Shown here in pieces: positions 33,327 to 41,766 of a DNA stretch of 64,000 nt. The translations under genes and the position numbers were made by a program. Below the pieces are notes generated by a model. It made no database searches. It saw only the letters and a list, made by a program, of their open reading frames with translations, and was not told the DNA's origin. The stretch's first letter is position 1; each line of letters begins with the position of its first letter. Origin of the DNA: CAXBCP01 sp963974055 (GTDB taxonomy: Bacteria > Pseudomonadota > Alphaproteobacteria > MPNO01 > UBA830); assembly GCA_963974055.1 (NCBI GenBank), contig CAXBCP010000007.1, positions 62,001 to 126,000 on the forward strand, in the 5' to 3' direction.

Positions 33327-33893
33327 TTAATCCTTGGCGCGCTCGACATAGGACGTGTCTTCGGTGTTCACGACGATCCGCGTGCCGGCTTCGATATGCG
33401 GCGGTACCATCACCCGGACGCCGTTTTCGACAACGGCGGGCTTGTAGGACGAAGATGCCGTCTGTCCCTTGACGACGGGATCGGCCTCGATCACCTCGAC
33501 CGCCACATGCTGGGGCAGCCGGACCCCGGTGACCTCGCCGTCGATCATTTCGGCGGTCACGATCATGCCGTCCTGCAGGAACGCGGCGGAATCGCCGATC
33601 GCTTCCTTGTCGAACGAGAACTGCTCGTAGGATTCGCTGTCCATGAACGTGATCCGGTCTTCTTCGGCGTAGAGGTACGTCGCGTCCTTTTCCTCGACCA
33701 TCAGCTTTTCGACGGTTTCCGCCGTGCGGAAGCGTTCGTTCGTCTTGTTGCCGGACTTTACGTCGCGCATTTCGACCTGGATGAAGGCGTTGCCCTTGCC
33801 GGGCAGCAATATCTCGGTTTTAAGAACCGTCCATTGCTTGTCGCCGTACTCGATCACATTGCCGGGTCGAATGGTATTGGCCTGGATTTTCAT
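33327..33893 (-). CDS. efp: Translation elongation factor P
   Basis: A 188-residue three-domain factor that rescues ribosomes stalled at polyproline. The N-terminal KOW-like domain has the loop LLPGKGNAF, whose Lys33 is the residue equivalent to the modified Lys34 of E. coli. Domain III ends with the EF-P motif PPHIEAGTRIVVNTEDTSYVER. It lies between epmB and suhB on the minus strand, with the modification enzymes EpmB and EpmA adjacent, so Lys33 is expected to carry beta-lysine. Polyproline-rich clients in this window include TolA and the OmpA-like protein at 31329-32321. Confidence 0.97.
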   Translation of the reverse strand: MKIQANTIRPGNVIEYGDKQWTVLKTEILLPGKGNAFIQVEMRDVKSGNKTNERFRTAETVEKLMVEEKDATYLYAEEDRITFMDSESYEQFSFDKEAIGDSAAFLQDGMIVTAEMIDGEVTGVRLPQHVAVEVIEADPVVKGQTASSSYKPAVVENGVRVMVPPHIEAGTRIVVNTEDTSYVERAKD

Positions 33894-34000
33894 CCTGCAG
33901 TTCCGCTGATTTGGTTTTCCGGGTAAGGGCGCGGAAACTATCAGCTTGCCCCCGAAGACGCAACGAATTCGGCACCGCCCCGGACGGCCGCGGCGGCGTG

Positions 34001-35050
34001 TCAGTTCTCGCGGTAATCGTGGGTTTTTCCCTGAAAGTCGCGCAGCGACCACGCGTCTGCGTTCCGGCGCACCGCCTCGCCCTGGGCGACGGCTTTTCCG
34101 TGCCCGCCCGGAATATCGACCACATAGGTGGGCTGGCACAGACCGGAAATATTGCCGCGCAGCGCCGCGACCAGGGCGCGGCCTTCTTCCAGCGTCAGGC
34201 GGAACCGTTCGGTGCCCCGGGCGCGGTCCGGATGGTGCAGGTAATAGGGCTTCACCCGCAGGCGGACCAGGCGGCGCATCAGGCCGGTCAATGTCTCGAC
34301 GTTGTCGTTGACGCCTTTGAGCAGCACCGACTGGGACAAAAGCGGAATGCCGCCCCGGATCAGGCGATCGCAGGCGGCGGCGACGTCGTCGGTCAGTTCG
34401 CCGGCGTGGTTGCAATGCAGCACCATCCACACCGGCAGGTCCGATTGCAGCGCCGCGACCAGGGTATCGGTGATGCGCCCGGGCATCGCCACGGGGACGC
34501 GGGAATGGATGCGGATGCCGTCGAGATGGGCGATGCCGTTCAGGCGGGCGACTATCCGGGCAAGGCGGGCATCCGACAGCGACAGCGGATCGCCGCCGGT
34601 CAGGATGACTTCCCGGATCGCCGGGCGGGCTTCGATATAGCGGAATGCGGTCTCCAGGTCGTCCGCCGACGGCGCGTCCGCCGCGCGGCCGACGCGGTCC
34701 CGGCGGAAACAGTAGCGGCAATAGACCGGGCACGACATGGTCGGCATCAGCAGCACCCGGTCGGGATAGCGGTGAACCAGCCCGCGCACCGGCGAATGCG
34801 CGGCGTCGCCGATGGGATCTTCGAGCTCGCCGTCGGCGATTTGCAGTTCTGCCGGGTCGGGCACGAACTGGCGCGAGATCGGATCGTCAGCGTCTGTCGG
34901 GTCGATCAGGGCGGCGAGTCCCGCCGGAATGGCAACGCTGTACCTTGCGGCCACGGCATCGATCGCCGCGATATCCGACGGGGCGGCGAGTCCCGCCGCC
35001 GCAAGCTGCGTTCCCGTGCGCAGGGTGGTGGGCCGGGGGGCGTTGGTCAT
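34001..35050 (-). CDS. epmB: EF-P beta-lysylation protein EpmB (lysine 2,3-aminomutase family)
   Basis: A 349-residue radical-SAM/PLP enzyme that turns (S)-alpha-lysine into (R)-beta-lysine for EF-P modification. The cluster motif is CPVYCRYC (Cys107, Cys111, Cys114), followed by FRR and the ILTGGDPLSLSD strand. The C-terminal half has KPYYLHHPD and DIPGGHGK, holding the PLP lysine. Start ATG 35050. It is 107 bases upstream of efp and divergent, across 67 bases, from epmA. The family also includes catabolic aminomutases (KamA), but length (about 350 against more than 400) and neighbours favour EpmB. Confidence 0.93.
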   Translation of the reverse strand: MTNAPRPTTLRTGTQLAAAGLAAPSDIAAIDAVAARYSVAIPAGLAALIDPTDADDPISRQFVPDPAELQIADGELEDPIGDAAHSPVRGLVHRYPDRVLLMPTMSCPVYCRYCFRRDRVGRAADAPSADDLETAFRYIEARPAIREVILTGGDPLSLSDARLARIVARLNGIAHLDGIRIHSRVPVAMPGRITDTLVAALQSDLPVWMVLHCNHAGELTDDVAAACDRLIRGGIPLLSQSVLLKGVNDNVETLTGLMRRLVRLRVKPYYLHHPDRARGTERFRLTLEEGRALVAALRGNISGLCQPTYVVDIPGGHGKAVAQGEAVRRNADAWSLRDFQGKTHDYREN

Positions 35051-35117
35051 GCCGGTTACGGGTCCTGAATACGAGATAAGGTGACGCTCCCCCCGTTGAT
35101 GGGGCATTATCGCCGCC

Positions 35118-36200
35118 ATGTCGAATAACATTATCCCCGAACATACTCTTCCCGAAAACTGGTGGCACCCCGATGCCTTCGAAGCGCGGGCCGATGCGCT
35201 GGTATGCCGCGCCGGCGCGGTCAAAACCACGCGCGAATTCTTCGACCGGCGCGGCTATGTCGAGGTCGAGACGCCGGCGCTGCAGGTATCGCCCGGGATG
35301 GAGCCGCACCTGACCGCGTTCGAAACGTCGCTCCACGATACCGTTCAGGACAGCGCGGGGGAGGGGCGACCGGTCTACCTGCACACGTCGCCCGAATTTG
35401 CGATGAAGAAACTGCTCGCCGCCGGCATGCAGCGGATATTCCAGCTCGCCCGGGTGTTCCGCAACGGCGAACGCTCGGCCCGCCATCATCCCGAATTCAC
35501 GATGCTCGAATGGTACCGGACCGGCGCCGGGTGGCGCGATATCGCGGACGAGGCCGCCGAACTGGTACGCACCGTGTGCGGCCCCGTCGCCGGCTATAAC
35601 GGCCAGACCTGCGATCTCGGCCGGCCCTGGGAATATCTGTCGGTACAGCAGGCCTTCGACAAATTTGCCGGGATCGACCTGCTGGAAACCGCCTCCGATC
35701 CGCTGCGGCCCGATACTGAATACCTGCGTCTCGCCGCCGACGGCATCGGCGTGCGCACGGCCGACGGCGACACCTGGGAAGATATTTTCTTCCGCATCTA
35801 TCTCGACCGCATAGAGCCGCATCTGGGGGTGGGGCAGGCGACGGTGCTGCATTCCTACCCGGCGTCGATGGCGGCGCTGGCGCGGCTGTCGCCGGAAGAT
35901 GCGCGCGTGGCCGACCGGTTCGAGATTTTCGTCTGCGGGCTGGAACTGGCCAACGGGTATGGCGAACTGACCGATGCAGCGGAACAGCGCCGGCGGTTCG
36001 CGGCGATGACCGGGCAGCGCGTCGCGCAGGGCCGGGACGCCTATCCGGTGGACGAGGATTTTCTCGCCGCGCTGGACAGCGGCATTCCCGATTGCGCCGG
36101 GATCGCGCTGGGCTTCGACCGATTGGTGATGCTCGCCGCGGGTGCGGACAGGATAGAAGACGTGCTGTGGGCCCCGGTGGCCGGGCCGACCGTCAGGTAA
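35118..36200 (+). CDS. epmA: EF-P lysine lysyltransferase EpmA (GenX/PoxA)
   Basis: A 360-residue class II lysyl-tRNA synthetase paralogue without the anticodon-binding domain; it attaches beta-lysine to EF-P. Motif 2 is visible as FRNGERSARHHPEFTMLEWYR, and motif 3 as GIALGFDRLVML near the C-terminus; the substrate loop is ELANGYGEL. It is divergent from epmB and converges on thiE with only 2 bases between the stop codons. No EpmC hydroxylase gene was recognised. Confidence 0.95.
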   Translation: MSNNIIPEHTLPENWWHPDAFEARADALVCRAGAVKTTREFFDRRGYVEVETPALQVSPGMEPHLTAFETSLHDTVQDSAGEGRPVYLHTSPEFAMKKLLAAGMQRIFQLARVFRNGERSARHHPEFTMLEWYRTGAGWRDIADEAAELVRTVCGPVAGYNGQTCDLGRPWEYLSVQQAFDKFAGIDLLETASDPLRPDTEYLRLAADGIGVRTADGDTWEDIFFRIYLDRIEPHLGVGQATVLHSYPASMAALARLSPEDARVADRFEIFVCGLELANGYGELTDAAEQRRRFAAMTGQRVAQGRDAYPVDEDFLAALDSGIPDCAGIALGFDRLVMLAAGADRIEDVLWAPVAGPTVR

Positions 36201-36202
36201 AC

Positions 36203-36841
36203 CTAGCCCGCCATCTTTGCGTTGAAGGCCGCGACTGCGGCGGCGGGGCCGTCGGCGTGGTTCCACACGCCGCCGCCGACGGCGAGGAAATCGGCGCCGG
36301 CTTCGATGATCGTTTCGCAGTTTTCGACCGTGATGCCGCCGATGGCGACGCAGGGGACGACCATCAGTTCCTGCCACCAGGTCAGGATGTCGGTATCGGC
36401 GGGCGTTGTGATCTGCTTGGTGGTCGACGGAAAAAACGCGCCGAAGGCGACGTAATCCGCGCCCGCTTCGCCCGCTTCGAAGGCGAGGTCGCGATCCGCC
36501 TTGCAGGTGACGCCGACAATGGCGTCGTCGCCGACCAGGCGACGGGCTTCGTCATAGGGGGTATCTTCCTGGCCGACATGAACGCCGTCGCAGCCTGTCT
36601 CCGCGGCGATATCGGCGCGGTCGTTCAGGATAAAGGCGACGTCGCGGTCCTGCACGACGGGGCGCAGAACGTCGCAGGCGCGGCGGATGTCGTCGTCCGA
36701 TACGTCTTTAAGCCGCAACTGGACGCAGGCGACGTCGCCGCCGTCAAGCGCGGCGGCCAGGATGTCGGCGAAGCCTTCGGCGCCGCCCGTGCCGAGGGCG
36801 GGCGGGGTGATCAGGTACAGCTGACAATGTTCGGAGCGAAT
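36203..36841 (-). CDS. thiE: Thiamine-phosphate synthase, probable AUU start
   Basis: A TIM-barrel enzyme joining HMP-pyrophosphate and thiazole phosphate. Motifs: LYLITPP (strand 1), VQLRLKD, ILNDRADIAAETGCDGVHVGQ-type segment, GVTCKADRDL, FGAFFPSTTK and AIGGIT. The reading frame is closed by a TGA 12 codons before LYLITPP and holds no ATG, GTG or TTG before that essential strand. The first such codon, TTG at 36718, would delete strand 1. An ATT at 36841 has GAGGA 7 bases upstream and gives a 212-residue protein. I take this as the start. It lies 45 bases after the aldolase stop, in the same unit. Confidence 0.83.
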   Translation of the reverse strand: MRSEHCQLYLITPPALGTGGAEGFADILAAALDGGDVACVQLRLKDVSDDDIRRACDVLRPVVQDRDVAFILNDRADIAAETGCDGVHVGQEDTPYDEARRLVGDDAIVGVTCKADRDLAFEAGEAGADYVAFGAFFPSTTKQITTPADTDILTWWQELMVVPCVAIGGITVENCETIIEAGADFLAVGGGVWNHADGPAAAVAAFNAKMAG

Positions 36842-36886
36842 GGAGTTTTCCTCAATTTCAGATCAGGGCCGAAGTCCGGCTTCCGT

Positions 36887-37807
36887 TCAGGACTTGCCCT
36901 GGTAGATCGAGACGATTTCGCTCAGCATCGCCAGCGCTTCTTCCTTCGGGCGCTGGAACGTGTTGCGGCCGATGATCGACCCGTTGCCGCCGCCGTCGCG
37001 GATGGCCCGGGCCTCCGCGTAGATGCCTTTCAGGTCTTTCGCCTCGCCGCCGGAAAACACGACGATGCGCCGTCCGTTGAAGCAGGACTGCACGACATGC
37101 TCGATGCGCTGCTCCAGCGTTTTGACGGGAATTTTCCGGTCCTTGTAAACCTTCTTCGCCGGTTCGAGCATCATGGCGTCCGTCGGCGGTTTCACCTTGA
37201 TAATGTGGGCGCCCATAAGGGCCGCCATATGGGCGGCATAGGCACAGATATCCATCGCGGTCTCGCCTTCCTTGGTGACCATGCCGCCGCGCGGATAGGA
37301 CCACAGGACGACCGCCAGCCCGACCGATTTGGCTTCTTCCGCCAGTTCGCGGATTTCTTCCATCAGTTCGAACTGGTATTCGGAGCCGGGATAGATCGTA
37401 AAGCCGATTGCGGCGCAGCCGAGGCGCAGCGCGTCGTTGACCGAGCCGGTAACCGCCTGGTCCTTTTCCGTCGCCAGCGAATTGGCGGAGTTGCATTTGA
37501 GGATCGTCGGGATCGCGCCGGCGAAACTGTCGGCGCCGGCTTCGATCATACCGAGCGGGGCGGCATAGGCCGACAGGCCGGCATCGACCGCAAGCTGGAA
37601 ATGATAATGCGGATCGTAGCCCGCCGGGTTCGGGGCGAAACTGCGGGCCGGTCCGTGCTCGAATCCCTGATCGACCGGCAGGATCACAAGCTTGCCGGTG
37701 CCGCCGAGTTTTCCATGCATCAGTATCCGCGCCAGGTTTCCTTTCGTGCCGGGATTGTCGCTTTCGTAGCCGGCGAGAATTTTTTTGACTTTCTGACTGA
37801 CGCGCAT
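36887..37807 (-). CDS. fbaB: Class I fructose-bisphosphate aldolase (DhnA type)
   Basis: A 306-residue Schiff-base aldolase of the archaeal/FbaB type, cleaving fructose 1,6-bisphosphate. Recognisable parts are ILPVDQGFEHGPARSFAPNP near the N-terminus, YPGSEYQFELMEEI, the strand HIIKVKPP with the candidate Schiff-base lysine, and the phosphate-binding FSGGEAKD and SIIGRNTFQR. Length is shorter than E. coli FbaB (350) but normal for this group. It probably leads a two-gene unit with thiE. The upstream 175 bases separate it from the divergent zapA unit. Confidence 0.92.
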   Translation of the reverse strand: MRVSQKVKKILAGYESDNPGTKGNLARILMHGKLGGTGKLVILPVDQGFEHGPARSFAPNPAGYDPHYHFQLAVDAGLSAYAAPLGMIEAGADSFAGAIPTILKCNSANSLATEKDQAVTGSVNDALRLGCAAIGFTIYPGSEYQFELMEEIRELAEEAKSVGLAVVLWSYPRGGMVTKEGETAMDICAYAAHMAALMGAHIIKVKPPTDAMMLEPAKKVYKDRKIPVKTLEQRIEHVVQSCFNGRRIVVFSGGEAKDLKGIYAEARAIRDGGGNGSIIGRNTFQRPKEEALAMLSEIVSIYQGKS

Positions 37808-37982
37808 GTTCTGATTCCTCTTGAAACTGAAGCCACTGAATACTCCATAGAGTTCCGGATTTCAATCGGTGGATTGGCCGTAGCGGGCGGAATTCCGGGG
37901 GTTACGAAGGTCTTCGCCGGCGTCGATTCGGCGCGCGGAAATCGCGGTCCCGCCCGGTTGACGCGGGTTTGACCTGCATCGT

Positions 37983-38261
37983 ATGGTGCAAAAACTTCAG
38001 GAAAACGGCGGGTTAGGCGATTTCATGTCGAAACTGGATGAAGCGCAGCAGAGATTGCAGCGGGCGGTGTCGGGGCTTGAAGAAGCCGCGCGCAGCGCGT
38101 CGTCGTCTCTCGGCGCGCAGAATTCGGGACCGTCGGCCGACGATCTGGCCGCGCTGAATGCAGCACAGGCACGCAATGCGGAACTGGAAAACCTGAACGC
38201 CACGGTTGCTGACCGGCTCGACGGCGCGATTGCCCAGATCAAAGAAATACTGGACGACTGA
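37983..38261 (+). CDS. Small coiled-coil protein (DUF4164-like) upstream of zapA
   Basis: A 92-residue helical protein with coiled-coil stretches at about 15-35 and 55-90. A DUF4164-type gene is commonly found just before zapA in alphaproteobacteria. ATG 37983 has a weak ribosome site; ATG 38025 (78 residues) is an equally possible start. Its stop is followed after one base by the zapA ATG, so the two are coupled. A role in division is only suggested by position. Confidence 0.72.
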   Translation: MVQKLQENGGLGDFMSKLDEAQQRLQRAVSGLEEAARSASSSLGAQNSGPSADDLAALNAAQARNAELENLNATVADRLDGAIAQIKEILDD

Positions 38262-38262
38262 C

Positions 38263-38634
38263 ATGGCGCAGGTCGAAGTTTCCATCAACGGCAGAAACTA
38301 CCAGATCGCCTGCGACGACGGGCAGGAAGGCCATCTCGTCCAGCTCGGCGAATACGTCGACCGCCGGGTCAAGGAACTGGTCACCGCGGTCGGACAGGTC
38401 GGCGATTCGCGCCTGCTGGTCATGGTGTCGCTGCTGATTGCCGACGAGCTGGCCGAAACCTATGCCGAGCTGAAAAAGGCGCCGGCCGAAACCGAAGCGT
38501 CGTCCGATGCAGCGATGGATCCGGCCGCCGCCCAGCAGCTCGAAGACCGCCTGGCCGAGATCGTCGATGCGGCTGCGGCGCGGATCGAGGCGGCGACCGC
38601 GGGGCTGACCGCGCCGGTTCCCGCCGCCGAATAA
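38263..38634 (+). CDS. zapA: Cell division protein ZapA
   Basis: A 123-residue FtsZ-ring associated protein that bundles FtsZ filaments. The N-terminal domain reads VEVSINGRNYQIACDDGQE, then YVDRRVKEL, and the C-terminal coiled coil ends in an alanine-rich tail. The length and the neighbours (coiled-coil protein before, 6S RNA and folate cyclo-ligase after) match the conserved zapA-ssrS-fau order of proteobacteria. Confidence 0.93.
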   Translation: MAQVEVSINGRNYQIACDDGQEGHLVQLGEYVDRRVKELVTAVGQVGDSRLLVMVSLLIADELAETYAELKKAPAETEASSDAAMDPAAAQQLEDRLAEIVDAAAARIEAATAGLTAPVPAAE

Positions 38635-38732
38635 TTATTTTCGGTCCCGCAGGGCCGCTTTTCCGCCCGTCCGCGCGAATTGCCGCGCAAGTTGATTTCC
38701 CGTTTACCGATAATGCACTAGGTTAGATGCAG

Positions 38733-38891
38733 GCGGGGCTGTCCGGTGCGATAGATCTCTACATCCCTGGGGCCAATACATCTCTCTAGGGAGCTGTCTC
38801 TGCAGGGACCTTGGTCTCGGCACGCGGCGCCCACCTGTCTCGTACAGGCCACAGAGGATCACACCGATCGCCGGCCGCGATGGCTCCGCCG
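38733..38891 (+). ncRNA. ssrS: 6S RNA
   Basis: About 159 bases between zapA and the 5-formyl-THF cyclo-ligase gene, the classic ssrS place. The ends pair (GGCGGGGC and CGGTGCGAT with GATCGCCGG and GGCTCCGCC), giving the terminal stem. The inner part contains the conserved TCCCTGGGGC block and the CACAGAGGATCACACCGATCGCC block typical of alphaproteobacterial 6S RNA, on either side of the open-promoter-like bubble. 6S RNA sequesters sigma-70 RNA polymerase in stationary phase. The exact ends are estimates. Confidence 0.85.
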
Positions 38892-38922
38892 CTTACACCG
38901 TTCCCGTTCCGGACCCAATGCA

Positions 38923-39519
38923 TTGACGACCCCGCCCGAAACGCTCATCGATCAGAAAGCGGCCCTGCGCCGCGATGCGGCCACCCGCCGCGCGACGGCG
39001 CATGCCGGCCGGGCGGAGTCCGCGGCGGCGGCGCTGGCGGTCCGGTTCTGTACCGCCCTGGAAGACCGCCTGGCGGGCGCGACGGTGTCGCTCTTCTGGC
39101 CGATGGGCGACGAGATCGATGTCGGGGACCTGTTCGCCGCGCTGGCGGCAAGCGGTGCGCGGACGGCGCTGCCGGTCATGGCGGGCAACGCAGCACCGCT
39201 CCGGTTCCGGGCATGGGTGCCGGGCGATTCCCTTGTCGATCGCGTGTTCGGGGTCCGCGAGCCCACGGAAGACGCGCCCGAGGTGGTGCCCGGTATCGTC
39301 GGCGTGCCGCTGCTGGCATTCGATGCCCGGGGCAACCGGATCGGCTACGGTGGCGGGTATTACGACCGGACCCTCCGGGCGTTGCGCGCCGCCGGCAGCA
39401 TCCTTGCCGTCGGGATCTGCTATGATGAACAGGAATTCGCCGACCTGCCCCGCCATGGGGGCGACGAGGCGCTCGATATGATAGTAACCGACCGGCGGAC
39501 CGTCTCGGTCGCACCGTAG
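38923..39519 (+). CDS. 5-formyltetrahydrofolate cyclo-ligase
   Basis: A 198-residue enzyme making 5,10-methenyl-THF from 5-formyl-THF with ATP. The signature RIGYGGGYYDRTL (about 146-158) and the N-terminal KAALRRDAATRR are diagnostic. The only usable start is TTG 38923, since the nearby ATG at 38918 runs into a stop after one codon. It lies directly behind 6S RNA and is probably processed from the same transcript, as in E. coli (ygfA/fau). The next gene follows after 14 bases. Confidence 0.93.
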   Translation: MTTPPETLIDQKAALRRDAATRRATAHAGRAESAAAALAVRFCTALEDRLAGATVSLFWPMGDEIDVGDLFAALAASGARTALPVMAGNAAPLRFRAWVPGDSLVDRVFGVREPTEDAPEVVPGIVGVPLLAFDARGNRIGYGGGYYDRTLRALRAAGSILAVGICYDEQEFADLPRHGGDEALDMIVTDRRTVSVAP

Positions 39520-39533
39520 GAAGAAATATTTAT

Positions 39534-40346
39534 ATGCGTATTCTGATTTGCGGCGATGTCGTCGGCCGGACCGGGCGTAAGGCGATCACCGGCAACGTGC
39601 CGAAACTGCGCGAGCGCTACGGCCTCGATTTCGTCATCGTGAACGGCGAGAACGCGGCCGGCGGGTTCGGCATAACCCCGAAGATCTGCGACGAGTTCTA
39701 CGCGGCGGGCGTCGATGTGATCACGACCGGCAACCATGTCTGGGACCAGCGCGACATCATTCCCCATTTCGACAAGGAACCGCGCATCCTGCGGCCCGAC
39801 AATTTCCCCAAGGGCACGCCGGGGCGCGGGGTTGCCGAATTCAAGGACGCCCGCGGCCGCCGGATCGTCGTACTGCACCTGATGGCGCGGCTGTTCATGG
39901 ACCCGCTCGACGATCCGTTTGCGGCCATGACGGCGATGCTCAACACCTGGCGGCTTGGCGCGAACGCGGATGCGATCATTCTCGATTTCCACGGCGAGGC
40001 GTCGAGCGAGAAAATGGCGATGGGCCATTTTGTTGACGGAAAGGTGTCGGTCGTCGTCGGCACCCATACCCATATCCCCACCGCCGACGCCCAGGTGTTC
40101 CCCGGCGGCACCGGCTACATGACCGATCTCGGCATGTGCGGCGACTACGATTCGGTGATCGGCATCCGCAAGGAAATATCGGTCGAACGCTTCGTGCGCA
40201 AAATGCCGACGGCGCGCATGGAAGCCGCCCAGCAGGAAGCGACGTTCTGCGCCGTGCTGGTCGATATCGACGACGCCACGGGCCTGGCAACCAATATGCA
40301 ACCCGTGCGGATCGGCGGCCGGCTGCGCGGCGAATTGCCGGACTAG
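39534..40346 (+). CDS. YmdB-like metallophosphoesterase (TIGR00282)
   Basis: A 270-residue calcineurin-like phosphoesterase of the TIGR00282/YmdB family, cyclic-nucleotide phosphodiesterases in Bacillus. Metal-binding motifs are ILICGDVVG at the N-terminus, VNGENAAGG, TGNHVWD, DFHGEASSEK and GTHTHIPTAD. Length matches (about 260-280). It follows the folate gene by 14 bases and probably shares its transcript. Physiological substrate in this organism is unknown. Confidence 0.93.
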   Translation: MRILICGDVVGRTGRKAITGNVPKLRERYGLDFVIVNGENAAGGFGITPKICDEFYAAGVDVITTGNHVWDQRDIIPHFDKEPRILRPDNFPKGTPGRGVAEFKDARGRRIVVLHLMARLFMDPLDDPFAAMTAMLNTWRLGANADAIILDFHGEASSEKMAMGHFVDGKVSVVVGTHTHIPTADAQVFPGGTGYMTDLGMCGDYDSVIGIRKEISVERFVRKMPTARMEAAQQEATFCAVLVDIDDATGLATNMQPVRIGGRLRGELPD

Positions 40347-40385
40347 GGGAGCAGCGTCCCGGGCAGCGGGCGGGGTGTTACGTTC

Positions 40386-41174
40386 ATGCCGGAAATCTCG
40401 ATCGTCACACTGAATACCTGGAAGGGTGAGGGCGATTACGCCGGCCGGCTGACGGCGATGGCTGGCCTGCTGTCCGCGCTGGCCCCCGATATCGTGCTGT
40501 TGCAGGAAGTCTTTGCGGTTCCCGGTATTGGGCTGAACACGGCGGAAACGCTTGCCCGCGCGCTGGAGATGAACATGGCCTGGCATCCGGCGCGGGCGAA
40601 GGTCCGGCGCTTCGGCGGGGCGGCCGTGATGTCGCAATCCGGTCTTGCGGTTCTGGCGCGGGCCGAAATCCTGTCCTCGGTCGCGGTCCCGTTGCCCGAA
40701 GACGCGGCCGACGGCGAACGCATCGCGCAGATTGCCCGGGTCGCCCCGATCTCCCCGCGTGAAGGCGCGGGCGCCGCCGGGGAAATTGCCGTTCTCAACC
40801 TGCATCTCACCCATTTGCCGGATGCCCATACCCTGCGTCGGCAACAATTTGCGGCGGCAGTCGCTGCACTGCCCGGCGATCGAATGTGTATCGCCGGCGG
40901 CGACTTCAACACTTATGTCGATCCTCGATGGCTGGAATCCGTGCCGGGGGCGTTTCCGGCGGGGCAGATCGCGAATACCCGCTTTGCCGCGCCCGGCCAT
41001 GAAAACCTGCCGACACTGCTCGATCTGCCGGACGAAAGCGGCTGCATCGATCACCTGCTGGTTCTGACGCCCGCGGGACATACTGCCGCGGCCGTGACGG
41101 GTTTCGGCCATCATGGCGCGGCCGATTGCAGCGACCATCTGGCGGTGCGGGCGGTGCTTGCAATGCAGGAATGA
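40386..41174 (+). CDS. Endonuclease/exonuclease/phosphatase family protein
   Basis: A 262-residue metal-dependent hydrolase of the EEP (DNase I-like) superfamily. Catalytic signatures are visible in order: TLNTWKG (Asn), LLQEVF (Glu), NLHLTH (His), GGDFN (Asp, Asn) and CSDHLAV (Asp, His). No signal peptide. EEP members act on DNA, inositol phosphates or sphingolipids, so the substrate is open. It follows the YmdB-like gene by 39 bases. Confidence 0.88.
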   Translation: MPEISIVTLNTWKGEGDYAGRLTAMAGLLSALAPDIVLLQEVFAVPGIGLNTAETLARALEMNMAWHPARAKVRRFGGAAVMSQSGLAVLARAEILSSVAVPLPEDAADGERIAQIARVAPISPREGAGAAGEIAVLNLHLTHLPDAHTLRRQQFAAAVAALPGDRMCIAGGDFNTYVDPRWLESVPGAFPAGQIANTRFAAPGHENLPTLLDLPDESGCIDHLLVLTPAGHTAAAVTGFGHHGAADCSDHLAVRAVLAMQE

Positions 41175-41297
41175 GACCCGGCAGAATGTTGCGCCGGAAA
41201 ATCGTGCCGAAATATTGCGTTGATACATTCATTTCATTCGACACCGGTCGGCTTCCGGCTGTATTGTCCGCGGCCTGTAGCCCAGAGAGTAAAAGAC

Positions 41298-41510
41298 ATG
41301 TTTGGATCCAGCCGCGCCCGTAGAACCGAGATTCCGTCCGGCCAGCTTTTTCGCGCAGTCGGCGGCGGCACCTGGGAATATACCGGGGAAGCGCCGACGG
41401 TGGCGCCGGAGCCCCATGCGCGCCTTGTGCGTCCGGGCGATCCGCGCACGATCAAGATCATTTCCTACGATGCGCTGACCGATACCAGCCTGTTCGAACG
41501 GGTGAACTGA
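41298..41510 (+). CDS. Conserved 70-residue hypothetical protein
   Basis: A 70-residue soluble protein: GQLFRAVGGGTWEYTG, HARLVRPGDPRTIKIIS, then a short ALTDTSLFERV tail. The pattern (W-E...HARLV....D....K.IS...L.D...F) is one I have seen in small alphaproteobacterial hypothetical proteins, but no function is known to me. ATG 41298 with GAGAG about 10 bases upstream. Confidence 0.7.
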   Translation: MFGSSRARRTEIPSGQLFRAVGGGTWEYTGEAPTVAPEPHARLVRPGDPRTIKIISYDALTDTSLFERVN

Positions 41511-41766
41511 CACGTCTCGGCTGCTTTCCAAACGGGCGGCTCAGAATAATCTCCCGGCGTTTCCGGCGACTGCCGGAACGGTGAAGGGCGGCGGCAGCGC
41601 GGGATCGGCCTGCCCGGTTTTTATTTCCCCGCCCCATTCCTGCCACAATATGCCGCTAATTCTTATGCCATCGCCCGAATCTCGCGGAAATGTGGGGGTT
41701 CAGGGTCGCATATTCACCAGATATGGTATAAATTGCGGCGTTTTACGGGCATCTGACGGAGCGATC

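Noticed and set aside
41511..41766. Possible small gene or RNA in the 256-base gap before yebC
   Set aside because: No ribosome site with a sensible frame and no terminator-bounded structure; probably only the yebC promoter region.
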